Shown: positions 23,046 to 32,045, counted from the first letter of the stretch. The stretch: 64,000 nucleotides of DNA from Methylobacterium thuringiense (GCF_022179645.1 NZ_BPRA01000003.1:186001-250000), one strand, 5' to 3'. Translations and numbers: made by a program. The notes: generated by a model not told the origin, from the letters alone.

Positions 23046-24326
23046 TCAGGCGCCGAGGGCGGCGTCGAGATCGTCGATGAGGTCGAGGGGGTCCTCGATG
23101 CCCACCGAGAGGCGGACCACCTCCGGGCCGGCGCCGGCCGCGCGCTTCTGCGTGTCGGTGAGCTGGCGGTGGGTGGTCGAGGCCGGGTGGATCACCAGCG
23201 AGCGGGTGTCGCCGATATTGGCCAAGTGACTGAAAAGCTGGAGGTTCGAGACCAGTTTCACCCCCGCCTCGTAGCCGCCCTTCAGCCCGAAGGTGAAGAC
23301 CGCGCCGGCGCCCTTCGGCGTGTAGCGCTTGGCGAGCTGATGGTAGCGGTCGGTCTCGAGGCCGGGATAGCTGACCCAGTCAACCGCCTGATGCTGCTGC
23401 AGGAATTGCGCGACCTGGAGCGCGTTGTCGGAGTGGCGCTGCATCCGCAGCGGCAGGGTCTCGATGCCGGTCAGGATCATGAAGGCGTTGAAGGGCGAGA
23501 GCGCCGGGCCGAGGTCGCGCAGGCTCAACACCCTGACGGCAATGGCGAATCCGAAATTGCCGAAGGTCTCGGAGAGCACCATGCCGGCATATTCCGGCCG
23601 GGGCTTCGACAGCATCGGGTAGCGCTCGTCGCCCTCCCAGCGGAAACTGCCGCCGTCGACGATGAGCCCGCCGATGGAATTCCCGTGTCCGCCCAGGAAC
23701 TTGGTCGCCGAGTGGACGACGATGTCGGCCCCGTGCTCGAAGGGCTTGATCAGGTACGGCGTCGCCATGGTGTTGTCGACGATGAGCGGGATATTGTGCC
23801 GCTTGGCGATCGCTGAGAGGGCCGCGATATCGGTGATCACGCCGCCCGGATTGGCGATCGACTCGCAAAAGATCGCCTTGGTGCAGGGCGTGATGGCGGC
23901 CTCGAAGGTGGCCGGATCGTCGGTGTCGGCCCAGACCACGTTCCAGCCGAAGTTCTTGAAACTGTGGTTGAATTGGTTGATCGAGCCGCCGTAGAGCTTG
24001 TTCGCCGCCACGAACTCGTCACCCGGCTGCATCAGCGCATGCAGGGTCAGGAACTGGGCGGCATGCCCCGAGGCCACGGCGAGCGCCGCGGTGCCGCCTT
24101 CGAGCGCGGCGATGCGCTCCTCCAGCACCGCGTTGGTCGGGTTGGTGATCCGCGAATAGATGTTGCCGAAGGCCTGCAGCCCGAACAGCGAGGCGGCATG
24201 GTCCACGTCGTCGAAGACGAAGGACGTGGTCTGATAGATCGGCGTCGCCCGGGCGCCCGTGGTCGGGTCCGGGGTGGCTCCGGCATGGATCGCCAGGGTG
24301 TTGAAGCCGGGCTCGCGGTCGGTCAT
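23046..24326 (-). CDS. O-acetylhomoserine sulfhydrylase (MetY type), copy 2
   Basis: A 426-residue PLP enzyme predicted to form homocysteine from O-acetylhomoserine and sulfide. It has the MetY N terminus [59 protein letters not shown], the PLP-lysine motif [12 protein letters not shown], and [10 protein letters not shown] near the C terminus. Start 24326 is fixed by the conserved start, and the longer open frame is not used. It is divergent from an MHS-family transporter with 118 bp between starts. It matches MetY better than copy 1 at 9194-10483. Confidence 0.93.
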   Translation of the reverse strand: MTDREPGFNTLAIHAGATPDPTTGARATPIYQTTSFVFDDVDHAASLFGLQAFGNIYSRITNPTNAVLEERIAALEGGTAALAVASGHAAQFLTLHALMQPGDEFVAANKLYGGSINQFNHSFKNFGWNVVWADTDDPATFEAAITPCTKAIFCESIANPGGVITDIAALSAIAKRHNIPLIVDNTMATPYLIKPFEHGADIVVHSATKFLGGHGNSIGGLIVDGGSFRWEGDERYPMLSKPRPEYAGMVLSETFGNFGFAIAVRVLSLRDLGPALSPFNAFMILTGIETLPLRMQRHSDNALQVAQFLQQHQAVDWVSYPGLETDRYHQLAKRYTPKGAGAVFTFGLKGGYEAGVKLVSNLQLFSHLANIGDTRSLVIHPASTTHRQLTDTQKRAAGAGPEVVRLSVGIEDPLDLIDDLDAALGA

Positions 24327-24444
24327 CGGGATACTCCTCGCGGAGCCGTGTACGCCCGCGGTTCCAGGCGAGGCAAGCGGCGGATCCGCCTTCGCGAGGC
24401 CCCATTCCACTACCGCTGCGAAAACGCTCGACTATAGGAGGATC

Positions 24445-25707
24445 ATGCCGCCCTCCGCCACCCGCATCCTCGTCGCCAGCTTCGTCGGCACCGCGATCGA
24501 GTTCTACGATTTCTACATCTATGCCACCGCCGCGGCCCTGGTGATCGGGCCGATCTTCTTCCCGCCCGGAGAGCCCGCGGCACAGACGCTTCAGGCCTTC
24601 GCCACCTTCGCCATCGCGTTCGTGGCGCGGCCGGTGGGCGCGGCGCTGTTCGGGCATTTCGGCGACCGGGTCGGGAGGAAGGCGACGCTCGTCGCCTCGC
24701 TGATGATCATGGGCGCCTCGACCGTCGGCATCGGCTGCCTGCCCTCCTATGCGAGCATCGGCTGGCTCGCGCCGGCGCTGCTCTGCCTGCTGCGGGTCGG
24801 GCAGGGCATCGGCTTCGGCGGCGAGTGGGGCGGTGCGGCGTTGCTCGCCGTCGAGAACGCGCCGCCGGGGTGTCGCGCCCTCTACGGCATCGCGCCGCAG
24901 CTCGGTGCCCCGGTGGGCTTTCTGGCGGCGAACCTGCTGTTTCTCGCCCTAAATTTCGGCCTGACGTCTGAGGACTTCGCGGCCTGGGGATGGCGGCTGC
25001 CCTTCCTCGCCTCCTCCGTGCTGGTCGGGGTCGGGCTCTATGTCCGGCTGAAGCTCACCGAGACGCCGGCCTTCGCCGAAGCGCTCGCCAGGGCCGCGCC
25101 GGAGCGGGTGCCCCTGTTCGCGATGGCGACGCAGCACTGGCGGGCAACACTGCTCGGCACCCTGGCGATGGTGGCGCCCTACGCGGTGTTCTACCTCTGC
25201 ACGGTGTTCGCGCTGAGCTGGGGTACCAGCCGGCTCGGCTACCCGAAGACGACGTTCCTGCTGTTCGAATGCGCCGCGATCCTGTTCATGGCGCTGGCGA
25301 TCCCGCTTTCGGGCGCGGCGGCCGACCGCTTCGGGCGGAAGCCGGTGCTGCTCTCCGGCCTCGCCGTCACCGCCGGCCTCGGCGCCCTGTTCGGGCCGAT
25401 GCTCGGAAGCGGGGAGGGCGCACAGGTGCTCGCCGTGCTCTGCCTCGGCCTCTTCGCCATGGGCTGGATCTTCGGGCCGATGGGCGCGGCCCTGCCGGAG
25501 CTGTTCCCGGTGCGGGTGCGCTACACCGGCGCCTCCGTGACCTACAATCTCGCCGGCATCCTCGGTGCCTCGGGCGCGCCTTTCGCCGCGCAATGGCTCG
25601 CAGGCTGGGGCGGCACCGGCGCGGTCGGGCTTTATCTGGCGGGCGCAGCCGCGATCAGTTTTATCGCGGTGGCATTCATGAGGGAATCAGGCCGCTCGAG
25701 CATCTGA
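24445..25707 (+). CDS. MFS transporter, metabolite:H+ symporter (MHS) family
   Basis: A 420-residue, twelve-helix inner-membrane transporter. MHS signatures are ASFVGTAIEFYDFYIYATAA at the N terminus, GHFGDRVGRKATL in the first cytoplasmic loop, RVGQGIGFGGEWGGA in helix 4-5, and AADRFGRKPVL in the mid-loop. The family imports proline/betaine, shikimate, alpha-ketoglutarate or dicarboxylates, and the substrate here is open. The start ATG has a near-perfect ribosome site (TAGGAGG, 7 bases upstream). It is divergent from MetY. Confidence 0.92.
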   Translation: MPPSATRILVASFVGTAIEFYDFYIYATAAALVIGPIFFPPGEPAAQTLQAFATFAIAFVARPVGAALFGHFGDRVGRKATLVASLMIMGASTVGIGCLPSYASIGWLAPALLCLLRVGQGIGFGGEWGGAALLAVENAPPGCRALYGIAPQLGAPVGFLAANLLFLALNFGLTSEDFAAWGWRLPFLASSVLVGVGLYVRLKLTETPAFAEALARAAPERVPLFAMATQHWRATLLGTLAMVAPYAVFYLCTVFALSWGTSRLGYPKTTFLLFECAAILFMALAIPLSGAAADRFGRKPVLLSGLAVTAGLGALFGPMLGSGEGAQVLAVLCLGLFAMGWIFGPMGAALPELFPVRVRYTGASVTYNLAGILGASGAPFAAQWLAGWGGTGAVGLYLAGAAAISFIAVAFMRESGRSSI

Positions 25708-25718
25708 AACAACCCGGT

Positions 25719-25753
25719 CCACCGTTGCTTCGCTCCGCTCGCAAAGACGGTGG
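25719..25753. repeat. Copy of the GCTTCGCT-GCGCTCGCA intergenic repeat
   Basis: Hairpin with CCACCGT (25719-25725) and ACGGTGG (25747-25753). Its core TTGCTTCGCTCCGCTCGCAA is a near copy of the repeat at 20990-21021. Confidence 0.7.
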
Positions 25754-25805
25754 AGGAACAGACGTCCGGCCTGGTCTCATGGAAACCGCCCGCAGGAGCG
25801 CCGGC

Positions 25806-26321
25806 TCACGACGACGTGGTCTCCGCTTCGTCGGGCGGGCTGGAAGCTGCCTGCCGCATCAACCGCGGCCGCCAGATCCCGAGTACGACGTTGATCGCCG
25901 CGATCGCGAGAAGCACCCAGAGCGTGTTGCGTTCCGGCCCGAGCGATTGCGCGAGCGTCGCAGGATTGACCTTGCCGACGAGCGCCGCGGCGCTGCGCTC
26001 GGCCTCCTGCTGCATCGGGCCGAGCACGCCGACGAAGCCGCTCTCGAACACTAGGATGCCGGTGGCGGCCTTCAGCCAGGCCCAGCCGGCATTGTGGAAG
26101 CCGCGCGTCATGGCGATGGCGAGCAGGCCGGCGACCAGCGTCAGTCCCAGCGAAGGGAAGAAGATCCAGGTGGCGATGGCGCCCATCGCGCCGCGCATGG
26201 CGGCATAGGCGGCAAGCGAACTCGTCGGCGGCATGACGCTCAGCATGACGAGCAGCGACGCCATCGCCCCCATCAGCCCGATCGCCCCCATCGTGTGGAG
26301 GAATTTGAGGAAGCGTCTCAA
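25806..26321 (-). CDS. Hypothetical integral membrane protein
   Basis: 171 residues with about four hydrophobic helices: FLHTMGAIGLMGAMASLLVM, ATWIFFPSLGLTLVAGLLAI, a weaker one near residue 90, and LWVLLAIAAINVVLGIW. The layout suggests a DUF2269-like membrane family but I cannot confirm this. It has no charged active-site residues. It is in the same direction as the CoA-binding gene but downstream of it by 105 bp. The C terminus is rich in Ser/Asp/Glu. Confidence 0.75.
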   Translation of the reverse strand: MRRFLKFLHTMGAIGLMGAMASLLVMLSVMPPTSSLAAYAAMRGAMGAIATWIFFPSLGLTLVAGLLAIAMTRGFHNAGWAWLKAATGILVFESGFVGVLGPMQQEAERSAAALVGKVNPATLAQSLGPERNTLWVLLAIAAINVVLGIWRPRLMRQAASSPPDEAETTSS

Positions 26322-26426
26322 GGCGTCTCAACAACCGTGTCGGCTGGCTTTTTGGAGAGGTTAGCGCAATTGCTGGGGGCAAGGTAACCCAGTCGTCTCG
26401 ACGCGCCCGACCCATGGCCGGAGCGA

Positions 26427-26966
26427 CTATCGATCGTCGATCGTCAGCCGCTGTACGCCGCGCTTGTCGAGCACCGGCTTCTTGGAGCTGATGATCCGCG
26501 AGTTCACGCCGGTCCAGCCGATCTCCCCCGACAGGCGACCGTACTCGATCTTCGGGCAGCGGTTCATGATCACCGTGACGCCGCGCGCCTCGGCTCGCGC
26601 GGCGGCTGCGTCGTTGCGCACGCCGAGCTGCATCCAGATGAGTTTCGGGACTTCTGGCAGCGCCAGGGCCTCGTCGACGAGGCCGTCCGCCGCGATGGAA
26701 TTCCGAAAGATCTCGACCATGTCGACCGGGCCGGGCAACTCCGCGAGCCGTGAGATCACCCTCATCCCGAGCAGGGTCTGGCCGGCGAGACCGGGATTGA
26801 CCGGGGTGACCGCGTAGCCGCGTTCGGACAGGTACTTGAGCACGATGTAGCTCGGACGGGCCGGATTCGCCGAGGCACCGACCAGCGCGATCGTGCGCGT
26901 CGCCTTCATCAGCGCGCGGATCTGCGCGTCGGGGTAACGGTCGTGGTGGGCCAAGGGCGCGTCCAT
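26427..26966 (-). CDS. CoA-binding domain protein (YccU-like)
   Basis: A 179-residue single CoA-binding Rossmann domain. Family features are TRTIALVGASANPARPSYIV, GYAVTPVNPGLAGQTLLGM, VDMVEIFRNS, PKLIWMQLGVRND and VIMNRCPKIEYGRL. It is the stand-alone version of the N-terminal domain of succinyl-CoA and acyl-CoA synthetases. Its cellular role is not established, and binding of CoA or acyl-CoA is expected. It is divergent from the thioesterase gene (42 bp between starts), which fits a CoA-related theme. Confidence 0.9.
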   Translation of the reverse strand: MDAPLAHHDRYPDAQIRALMKATRTIALVGASANPARPSYIVLKYLSERGYAVTPVNPGLAGQTLLGMRVISRLAELPGPVDMVEIFRNSIAADGLVDEALALPEVPKLIWMQLGVRNDAAAARAEARGVTVIMNRCPKIEYGRLSGEIGWTGVNSRIISSKKPVLDKRGVQRLTIDDR

Positions 26967-27008
26967 GACCGCCTTGTCGGCCAGCCGCTCTCATGCTGCA
27001 AGACTGCG

Positions 27009-27431
27009 ATGACCGCGATGAGCCTGGACGAAACCCGCGACTTTCTCGACCGCGAGTTTCCGCAGTTGAACGACGGCGTGCGCGCCTACCACCTGGAGGC
27101 GGTCGGCCCGCTGACGGCGCGGATGCGGCTCGACCATCACGAACGGTTCCTGCGGCCCGGCGGCACGGTCTCGGGGCCGGCCATGATGGCGCTCGCCGAT
27201 TTCGCGCTCTACGCTGCGATCCTCGCCAATCTCGGCCCTGTGGCCCTCGCGGTGACGACCTCGCTGAGCTTCAATTTCCTGCGCAAGCCCGGCACCGATG
27301 GGCTGATCGCCGTTTGCACCCTGCTGAAGGTCGGGCGGCGGCTCGCGGTGGGGGAGGTGCGGATCACCACGAAGGGCGGCGGCGATCTCGTCTGCCATGC
27401 GACCGGGACGTATTCGATACCGCCCCGGTAG
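27009..27431 (+). CDS. PaaI-type hotdog thioesterase
   Basis: 140 residues from ATG 27009 (or ATG 27018). It is a hotdog-fold acyl-CoA thioesterase of the PaaI group. The active-site region HERFLRPGGTVSGPAMMALA and the following helix ADFALYAAILANLG are typical. Later strands VTTSLSFNFLRKP, CTLLKVGRRLAVGEVRI and CHATGTYSIPPR complete the fold. The usual N/D-G/H catalytic positions lie in the GGTVSGP segment. The physiological acyl-CoA is unknown. Confidence 0.87.
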   Translation: MTAMSLDETRDFLDREFPQLNDGVRAYHLEAVGPLTARMRLDHHERFLRPGGTVSGPAMMALADFALYAAILANLGPVALAVTTSLSFNFLRKPGTDGLIAVCTLLKVGRRLAVGEVRITTKGGGDLVCHATGTYSIPPR

Positions 27432-27761
27432 GATTCGTCATTCGCTTACAGCCTGTCTCGGCGGAGGGCGGCAGCGGCGGGGATCCGCCACCTCGCCGGA
27501 GGTCGGCCGAAGCCGAAATCGAGAGTTCGGCGGTGTCGGGGGTGATCGATCATCGAACGGAATTGGCAGCTTTGGGGGGCGCTCGACCGATCCGGTGGCT
27601 ATTTTCGCAAGTATTTTTCCAGTCATGACGTTAAACGTACGGTATATTATATAATAATACTATTATTAATACAATTTTCAGAGAACATATTTTGGCTTGC
27701 GCGCGTTGTGTTCGACCCCGAAAACTGCATTATAATTTGCTCTACCAAGGAGGATCGAATT
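27432..27761. other. Intergenic region with an AT-rich promoter block
   Basis: 330 bp. The first 200 bp look unremarkable. From about 27636 to 27745 the sequence is strongly AT-rich against the GC-rich surroundings, with TATATTATATAATAATACTA near 27643 and a consensus TATAAT at 27731-27736 just before the small secreted-protein gene. Confidence 0.6.
27731..27753 (+). promoter_or_regulatory. -10 box and strong ribosome site of the small secreted protein
   Basis: TATAAT at 27731-27736 and AAGGAGG at 27747-27753, eight bases before ATG 27762. The -35 is not clear. If the -10 is used, the leader would be only about 20 bases. Confidence 0.5.
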
Positions 27762-27977
27762 ATGTCGCGACCCGTCACGCTGCTGCTCGCTCTTACGGTC
27801 GGCCTCGCCGCCGTACCCACACTTTCTCACGCCGAGAGCTCGAAGACGAAATCGACGAACTCGGCGGCGGCGAGCGGCGCCACACAGAAGCAGGCGAGTG
27901 GCGACGATTTCGAAGAGAACCGTCGGGCTCACATGGAAAAAAGCAAGGAAAACAATGACAAGAAAGGTGCGAACTAG
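27762..27977 (+). CDS. Small secreted hydrophilic protein
   Basis: 71 residues from ATG 27762, preceded by AAGGAGG. Residues 1-24 form a good signal peptide (MSRPVTLLLALTVGLAAVPT, then LSHA before ESSK). The mature part is about 47 residues, low-complexity and charged, with Lys, Ser, Thr, Asn and Glu and no cysteine. It ends in MEKSKENNDKKGAN and is probably disordered in the periplasm. I do not recognise a family. A perfect 19-base hairpin lies about 95 bases downstream. Confidence 0.75.
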   Translation: MSRPVTLLLALTVGLAAVPTLSHAESSKTKSTNSAAASGATQKQASGDDFEENRRAHMEKSKENNDKKGAN

Positions 27978-28070
27978 TTCGATAGACCTGCTCGTGTGAG
28001 GTCGCGTCCGGATACTTACATCTGTGATTTGCGACTATGCTTGCGCGATCTGAGCGGGCGAACTTTCGAG

Positions 28071-28112
28071 CTTCAGGATGCGTTCGGCCATTCGGCCGAA
28101 CGCATCCTGAAG
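28071..28112. terminator. Perfect 19-base-pair hairpin between convergent genes
   Basis: Arms 28071-28089 (CTTCAGGATGCGTTCGGCC) and 28094-28112 are exact complements with the loop ATTC. There is no T-tract on either side. A bidirectional terminator or a regulatory palindrome are both possible. Confidence 0.6.
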
Positions 28113-28187
28113 CATCTTCGCCGCAGGCCGGATGTCTGGCTCGGCCGCACCATCGAAGACCGCTCGGCCTAGCGCAAGACTGCGGAC

Positions 28188-28805
28188 TCAGCGTCGGGCG
28201 ACCGAGCCTTTCCGGCTCCATGCCTTCCACGGTACGACGCGCGGCGTTGCGTCCGCATAGGCGCGCCATTCGTTGCCGAAGCGCTCCTGCATCATCCGCT
28301 CCTCGCGCGGTACGCGGAAGGCATAGAGGCAGCCGAATCCGACGAGGCCGGAGAAGCCGGCGATCCAGTTCGGCAACAGGATCGCCTGGGCGAGCGCCCA
28401 GAGCCAGAACGCGCTGTACATCGGGTGGCGGACCCACCGGTAGACGCCGTCGGTTTTGAGGCGGTGGCCGTCGCGCAGTTCGAGGCTGAAGGACCATTCG
28501 CGGCCGAGGCCGCGGTGGCTCTTGTCGAACATCCAGAGGGCGAGCGCCGCGACGACGATGCCAAGAACCAGGAGCGCCGGGTTCGTCGCCCGCTCGCCGA
28601 GCTTGGCGAAACCGAACAGGCTGTAGGCGATCGGGATCACGCCAAGCCCGGTACCGGAGATCGAGAGCAGGACATTCTCGCGAACGTCCCAGTGCGAGGC
28701 GGTCACGGGGATGCGCTTGGCCCGCCGCCTGTGCGGGATCCGGATCGCGTACCAGCCCACGACGAGGGCAAGGAAGGCGAGCTTGCAGAGAAGCGGGGTC
28801 GTCAT
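28188..28805 (-). CDS. Isoprenylcysteine carboxyl methyltransferase-like membrane protein
   Basis: A 205-residue membrane methyltransferase of the ICMT/PEMT group. It has about five hydrophobic segments, then the SAM-binding and catalytic signature: YRWVRHPMYSAFWLWALAQ, followed by REERMMQERFGNEWRAYA. In bacteria these enzymes methylate varied small molecules or lipids, so the substrate is open. The gene starts 35 bp downstream of the membrane-hydrolase stop in the same direction and may be cotranscribed with it. Confidence 0.88.
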   Translation of the reverse strand: MTTPLLCKLAFLALVVGWYAIRIPHRRRAKRIPVTASHWDVRENVLLSISGTGLGVIPIAYSLFGFAKLGERATNPALLVLGIVVAALALWMFDKSHRGLGREWSFSLELRDGHRLKTDGVYRWVRHPMYSAFWLWALAQAILLPNWIAGFSGLVGFGCLYAFRVPREERMMQERFGNEWRAYADATPRVVPWKAWSRKGSVARR

Positions 28806-28840
28806 CGGGCGGCGATACGGGCGTTCGGGCCGGGGCGCAA

Positions 28841-30055
28841 TCAGGCGGCGCAGGTCGGCGCGTTGCCGGTGATCGCGCCGGCGTCGTCGAGCCAGTCCAT
28901 CGCCCCGTGCGGCGAACCGGCGAGGTCTGCGCAGAAGAACGGGCCGCAGGTGAACATGAAGTAGTCGTAACCGCTGCGCCGCGTCGCCGCGTGGAAGAAC
29001 TGGTTGTGCTTGCGGAAGAAATCGAAGCGCAGCGCCCGCAGGGCCTCGGCCGAGATCATCTGCCGGAAGATCGCCTTGCGGCTGATCGGCGGATGCCGCG
29101 GCGTGAGGCCCATAGCGACGGCGGGATCGACATAGGGAAAGTTCATGACGTCGTGCTGCGACCAGTAATCGGCCCAGACGATGCGCGGGAAGGATGTCAC
29201 TGCGGCGGTGGCCCGACGCAGCGGCGCGGCGGCGCTGTGCAGGCCGATCTTGAGGACCGACGAACCGATCGTGAGGAGGGCGATGCGGGTGGGGAAGGCG
29301 GTCGTGGCGTTCTCGGGCGGCAGCCCGCCCAGCAGCATCTCCGCGAAATGCAGGATCATCACGGCGCCGAGGCTGTGGCCGATGAGCAGGACCTCGTCAT
29401 AGGTGCCGGCCTCGATCGCGGCCTGGACCTCGCTGCGGCTCTCGTCGAGCCGCGCGGCGAGTTCTGGCTCCAGCCGGCGCGCCAGGATGCTGGCGAAGGC
29501 CCAGTCCTCCAGCAGGATGAACAGGTAGAATTTCCTGGAGAAGAACGCGAAGCCGGCCGCGAACGCGGCGATCCCGACGAGCGACCCGAACCACGGCCCG
29601 ATCGAGCCGGACGACCATCGTGCCGCGAAATAGCCGGCGAGCACGGAGGCGAGCATCATCGCCAGCGGCGCGATGGTGAAGATCGCATAGCGCCAGCCGT
29701 GGCGAAAGTAACCGAAGATCGCGCGATCGAGCACGAAGTCGAGCAGGCCGCGTATGCCGAGCACGATGCGACCGAGCAGGGGCCTATGGTGGCCCTGTGC
29801 GATCAGGTCGTCGAGGCGGATGATGCGATAGTCGGTCCGCGTCCGCCAGTCGGGGCCGGACGCCTCCGCCTGCCAGCGCGCCTGCCGCGGCAGAACCTCG
29901 GGCACACCGGTCCCGGTCCGGGCTGACCAAGTCTCGCCGAATGTCGTGAGATCGCGGGCGAAACGCCGGTGAAAGCGCTCCGGCGCGGTCAGCTGGTAGC
30001 CGTGGATGTGGACGACCAGCCGATTGCGAACGGTCGGTGCGGCGGTGACTGTCAT
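28841..30055 (-). CDS. Membrane-associated alpha/beta-hydrolase-like protein
   Basis: A 404-residue protein with a lipase-type nucleophile elbow in EVLLIGHSLGAVMILHFAEM (residues about 222-241) and an N-terminal HIHGYQL segment resembling an oxyanion-hole strand. Two hydrophobic segments (FTIAPLAMMLASVLAGYFAA and SLVGIAAFAAGFAFF, about residues 125-175) sit between them and probably anchor it in the inner membrane. The C-terminal half includes IVWADYWSQHDVMNFPYVDP, which may supply a catalytic Asp or His. A lipase or esterase is likely, with substrate unknown. It is 13 bp downstream of the papain-like protein gene. Confidence 0.75.
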   Translation of the reverse strand: MTVTAAPTVRNRLVVHIHGYQLTAPERFHRRFARDLTTFGETWSARTGTGVPEVLPRQARWQAEASGPDWRTRTDYRIIRLDDLIAQGHHRPLLGRIVLGIRGLLDFVLDRAIFGYFRHGWRYAIFTIAPLAMMLASVLAGYFAARWSSGSIGPWFGSLVGIAAFAAGFAFFSRKFYLFILLEDWAFASILARRLEPELAARLDESRSEVQAAIEAGTYDEVLLIGHSLGAVMILHFAEMLLGGLPPENATTAFPTRIALLTIGSSVLKIGLHSAAAPLRRATAAVTSFPRIVWADYWSQHDVMNFPYVDPAVAMGLTPRHPPISRKAIFRQMISAEALRALRFDFFRKHNQFFHAATRRSGYDYFMFTCGPFFCADLAGSPHGAMDWLDDAGAITGNAPTCAA

Positions 30056-30068
30056 ACCACCGCCGGGA

Positions 30069-30746
30069 TTACCGGGCGGCAGCGAGAGACAGCGCGGTGC
30101 GGCGGTCGTTACCTTCGTTCATCTTGCGCATGCCGTTGATGAAGTCGGCCGGCATCAGCAGCGAACCGGGAGCCTTGAGGCCCATGAAGTTGCCGACATC
30201 GGCGACCCAGCTGCTGCAATTGTTGAAGATCGCGTGCCAGGTGCCCGACGTCGCCTGCTTGTTCTTGATGTAGGCGACGATGCGCCGGAACTCGGGTTCG
30301 TCCACCACGACGCGGTAGCGGGCCGAGACGTACTCATCCTCGAGGTCGCCATCGCTCGGTCCGGTCTCGGACTTCACGGGGATGAGGTGGCCGAGCATCC
30401 AGGGCTGAGCGCTGTCGCCCGCCGGGTGCAGGCCGGCCACGACGCGGTCGACGAGCTGACCCTTGGCGTTCACCCGGCCGTACATGATGAAGGTGTGGCC
30501 GTAGCTCATCGCGTAGCGCGAGCGGAATTCGATCGCGTACTGTGTCTTGCCACGGGGGCTGTATTGCCGTCCTTCTGCGCCGTTGCCGCTACGGGCGGCG
30601 TCGGCGGGCTGCGAGGCGAGGCCGAGGGCGAGAACGGTGGCCGTCAGGGAGAGAAGGGAGAGCCGGCTTAGGATCCGCGTCGCCCGGACGCGTCCAGTCA
30701 ATTCGCGAAGGGTGCCCATAGGCCAGCGCTCCAAAAGCGTTTGCAT
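30069..30746 (-). CDS. Secreted protein with a possible papain-like (NlpC/YebB-type) fold
   Basis: 225 residues from ATG 30746; ATG 30719 is likelier (MGTLRELTGRVRA). A signal peptide follows (LSLLSLTATVLALGLASQPA, then DA/AR). The mature part contains YAMSYGHTFIMYG with a conserved His and AIFNNCSSWVADVGNFMGLK with a Cys. Their order (His before Cys) is that of permuted NlpC/papain folds, which act as amidases or acyltransferases at the cell envelope. This is an inference from motif order only. It is the first gene of a likely unit with the hydrolase and ICMT-like genes. Confidence 0.65.
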   Translation of the reverse strand: MQTLLERWPMGTLRELTGRVRATRILSRLSLLSLTATVLALGLASQPADAARSGNGAEGRQYSPRGKTQYAIEFRSRYAMSYGHTFIMYGRVNAKGQLVDRVVAGLHPAGDSAQPWMLGHLIPVKSETGPSDGDLEDEYVSARYRVVVDEPEFRRIVAYIKNKQATSGTWHAIFNNCSSWVADVGNFMGLKAPGSLLMPADFINGMRKMNEGNDRRTALSLAAAR

Positions 30747-30856
30747 CTAACTCTTGCCGATTCCGGCGGCTGACAAAGTTGGGGGTTCGCTCATGGCGAA
30801 CCCCCGAGGCCGTCTAGTTCGGATACCGGTCGATAAATACTGAGTCTTCTAAGAGA

Positions 30857-30997
30857 TCAGTACTTGGAGATGACCGGAGCGGCGACGGGCGGCGGGGCCT
30901 TGCCCTTGCCCTTGCCGATGCAGGCCGAAGCGTTGAGGGCAACGACGGCGGCGAAAGCGATCAGAACGACACGCTTGGTGGTGGAGGAGGTGATCAT
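30857..30997 (-). CDS. Small lipoprotein-like peptide
   Basis: A 46-residue frame. A basic start (MITSSTTKR) is followed by the hydrophobic stretch VVLIAFAAVVALNASAC. The Cys could be a lipobox cysteine, although the -3 position is Ala where Leu is usual. Then GKGKGKAPPPVAAPVISKY, a short basic/proline tail. Peptides with the GKGKGKAPPP tail occur in methylobacterial and rhizobial genomes, as I recall, with no known function. Confidence 0.6.
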   Translation of the reverse strand: MITSSTTKRVVLIAFAAVVALNASACIGKGKGKAPPPVAAPVISKY

Positions 30998-31583
30998 CGT
31001 GGTCTCCGACTCAGTTCCGAATGAACAACCTCAGCTTACGTTATGGCCAAGCTGGCAATAGTGCAGAAAAACCACAGTGCCTTCGCATTGCCCCATTCCG
31101 GGCCAGGCCGGTCGATCCGGTAGGTCCGCAGGTAGTAACCACGCCGGTGTGGAACGCTCTCTGACAGAGAGAGATTCAACCCTCGGATGCGACATCCCGC
31201 CACGGAATTGCGTTGTCCGCGAACCGTACGACGCTGGCTAACTCTGGCGTGTGTGTTGCAGAAATGTCAGCCCCTTGGTGCGATGCACGAACGGCCGGCC
31301 CGACGTTTGCGGCGGCATTGTCTTGCCGTCCATCAAGGCCATGCCCAGCCTGCAGCGGCGCCGACAGCGTTCGGGCTATCCATTAATTCCGTGCTCGGCG
31401 AAACGATCATTGCGGTATCTTGATACCTTTATCGTGAACCCATTCCATTTGTTGAGGTTTTCGGACAGGTCGCGGTTCGATATTCCTTGACGGCCGGCCG
31501 TTCGGCCCGTATGCACCGCTCGAACGCCGCTGCGTCCCCGACGCGGCGGCGCCTTGTTTCAGAACACCGGCACGGAATCAGCC
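30998..31583. other. Intergenic region upstream of rplM
   Basis: 586 bp before rplM. Short frames at 31187-31490 are unconvincing. The only structure I see is the palindrome GGTATC-TT-GATACC at 31414-31427. The rplM-rpsI promoter must be here, but I cannot place it with confidence. Confidence 0.5.
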
Positions 31584-32045
31584 ATGAAAACCACCTCGCT
31601 GAAGGCCGCCGACGTCGACAAGAAGTGGCTCGTGATCGATGCGGAGGGCCTCGTCGTCGGTCGTCTCGCCTCGATCGTGGCGATGCGTCTGCGCGGCAAG
31701 CACAAGCCCGCCTACACGCCCCACGTCGATTGCGGCGATAATGTCATCGTCATCAATGCCGACAAGGTGAAGTTCACCGGTCGGAAGTACGAGCAGAAGA
31801 ACTACTACCACCACACCGGCTATCCGGGTGGCATCAAGGAGCGCTCGGCCAAGTACATCCTCGAGGGTCGCTTCCCCGAGCGCATCGTCGAGAAGGCCGT
31901 GGAGCGCATGCTGCCGCGCGGCCCGCTCTTCCGCCAGATCATGGGCAACCTGCGCGTCTACAAGGGCGCCAGCCATCCGCACGAAGCCCAGCAGCCGCAG
32001 ACGTTCGACGTCGGCGCCCTCAACCGCAAGAACGTGAGCGCTTGA
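31584..32045 (+). CDS. rplM: 50S ribosomal protein L13
   Basis: A 153-residue L13, starting [20 protein letters not shown]. Signatures include [59 protein letters not shown] and the C-terminal [15 protein letters not shown]. It binds 23S rRNA early in 50S assembly. The start at ATG 31584 fits the family. It is followed two bases later by rpsI, the usual rplM-rpsI operon. Confidence 0.98.
   Translation: MKTTSLKAADVDKKWLVIDAEGLVVGRLASIVAMRLRGKHKPAYTPHVDCGDNVIVINADKVKFTGRKYEQKNYYHHTGYPGGIKERSAKYILEGRFPERIVEKAVERMLPRGPLFRQIMGNLRVYKGASHPHEAQQPQTFDVGALNRKNVSA

Noticed and set aside
31187-31490. Two overlapping frames of about 79 codons upstream of rplM
   Set aside because: Cys/Arg-rich with no start signal. 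More likely leader or promoter sequence.
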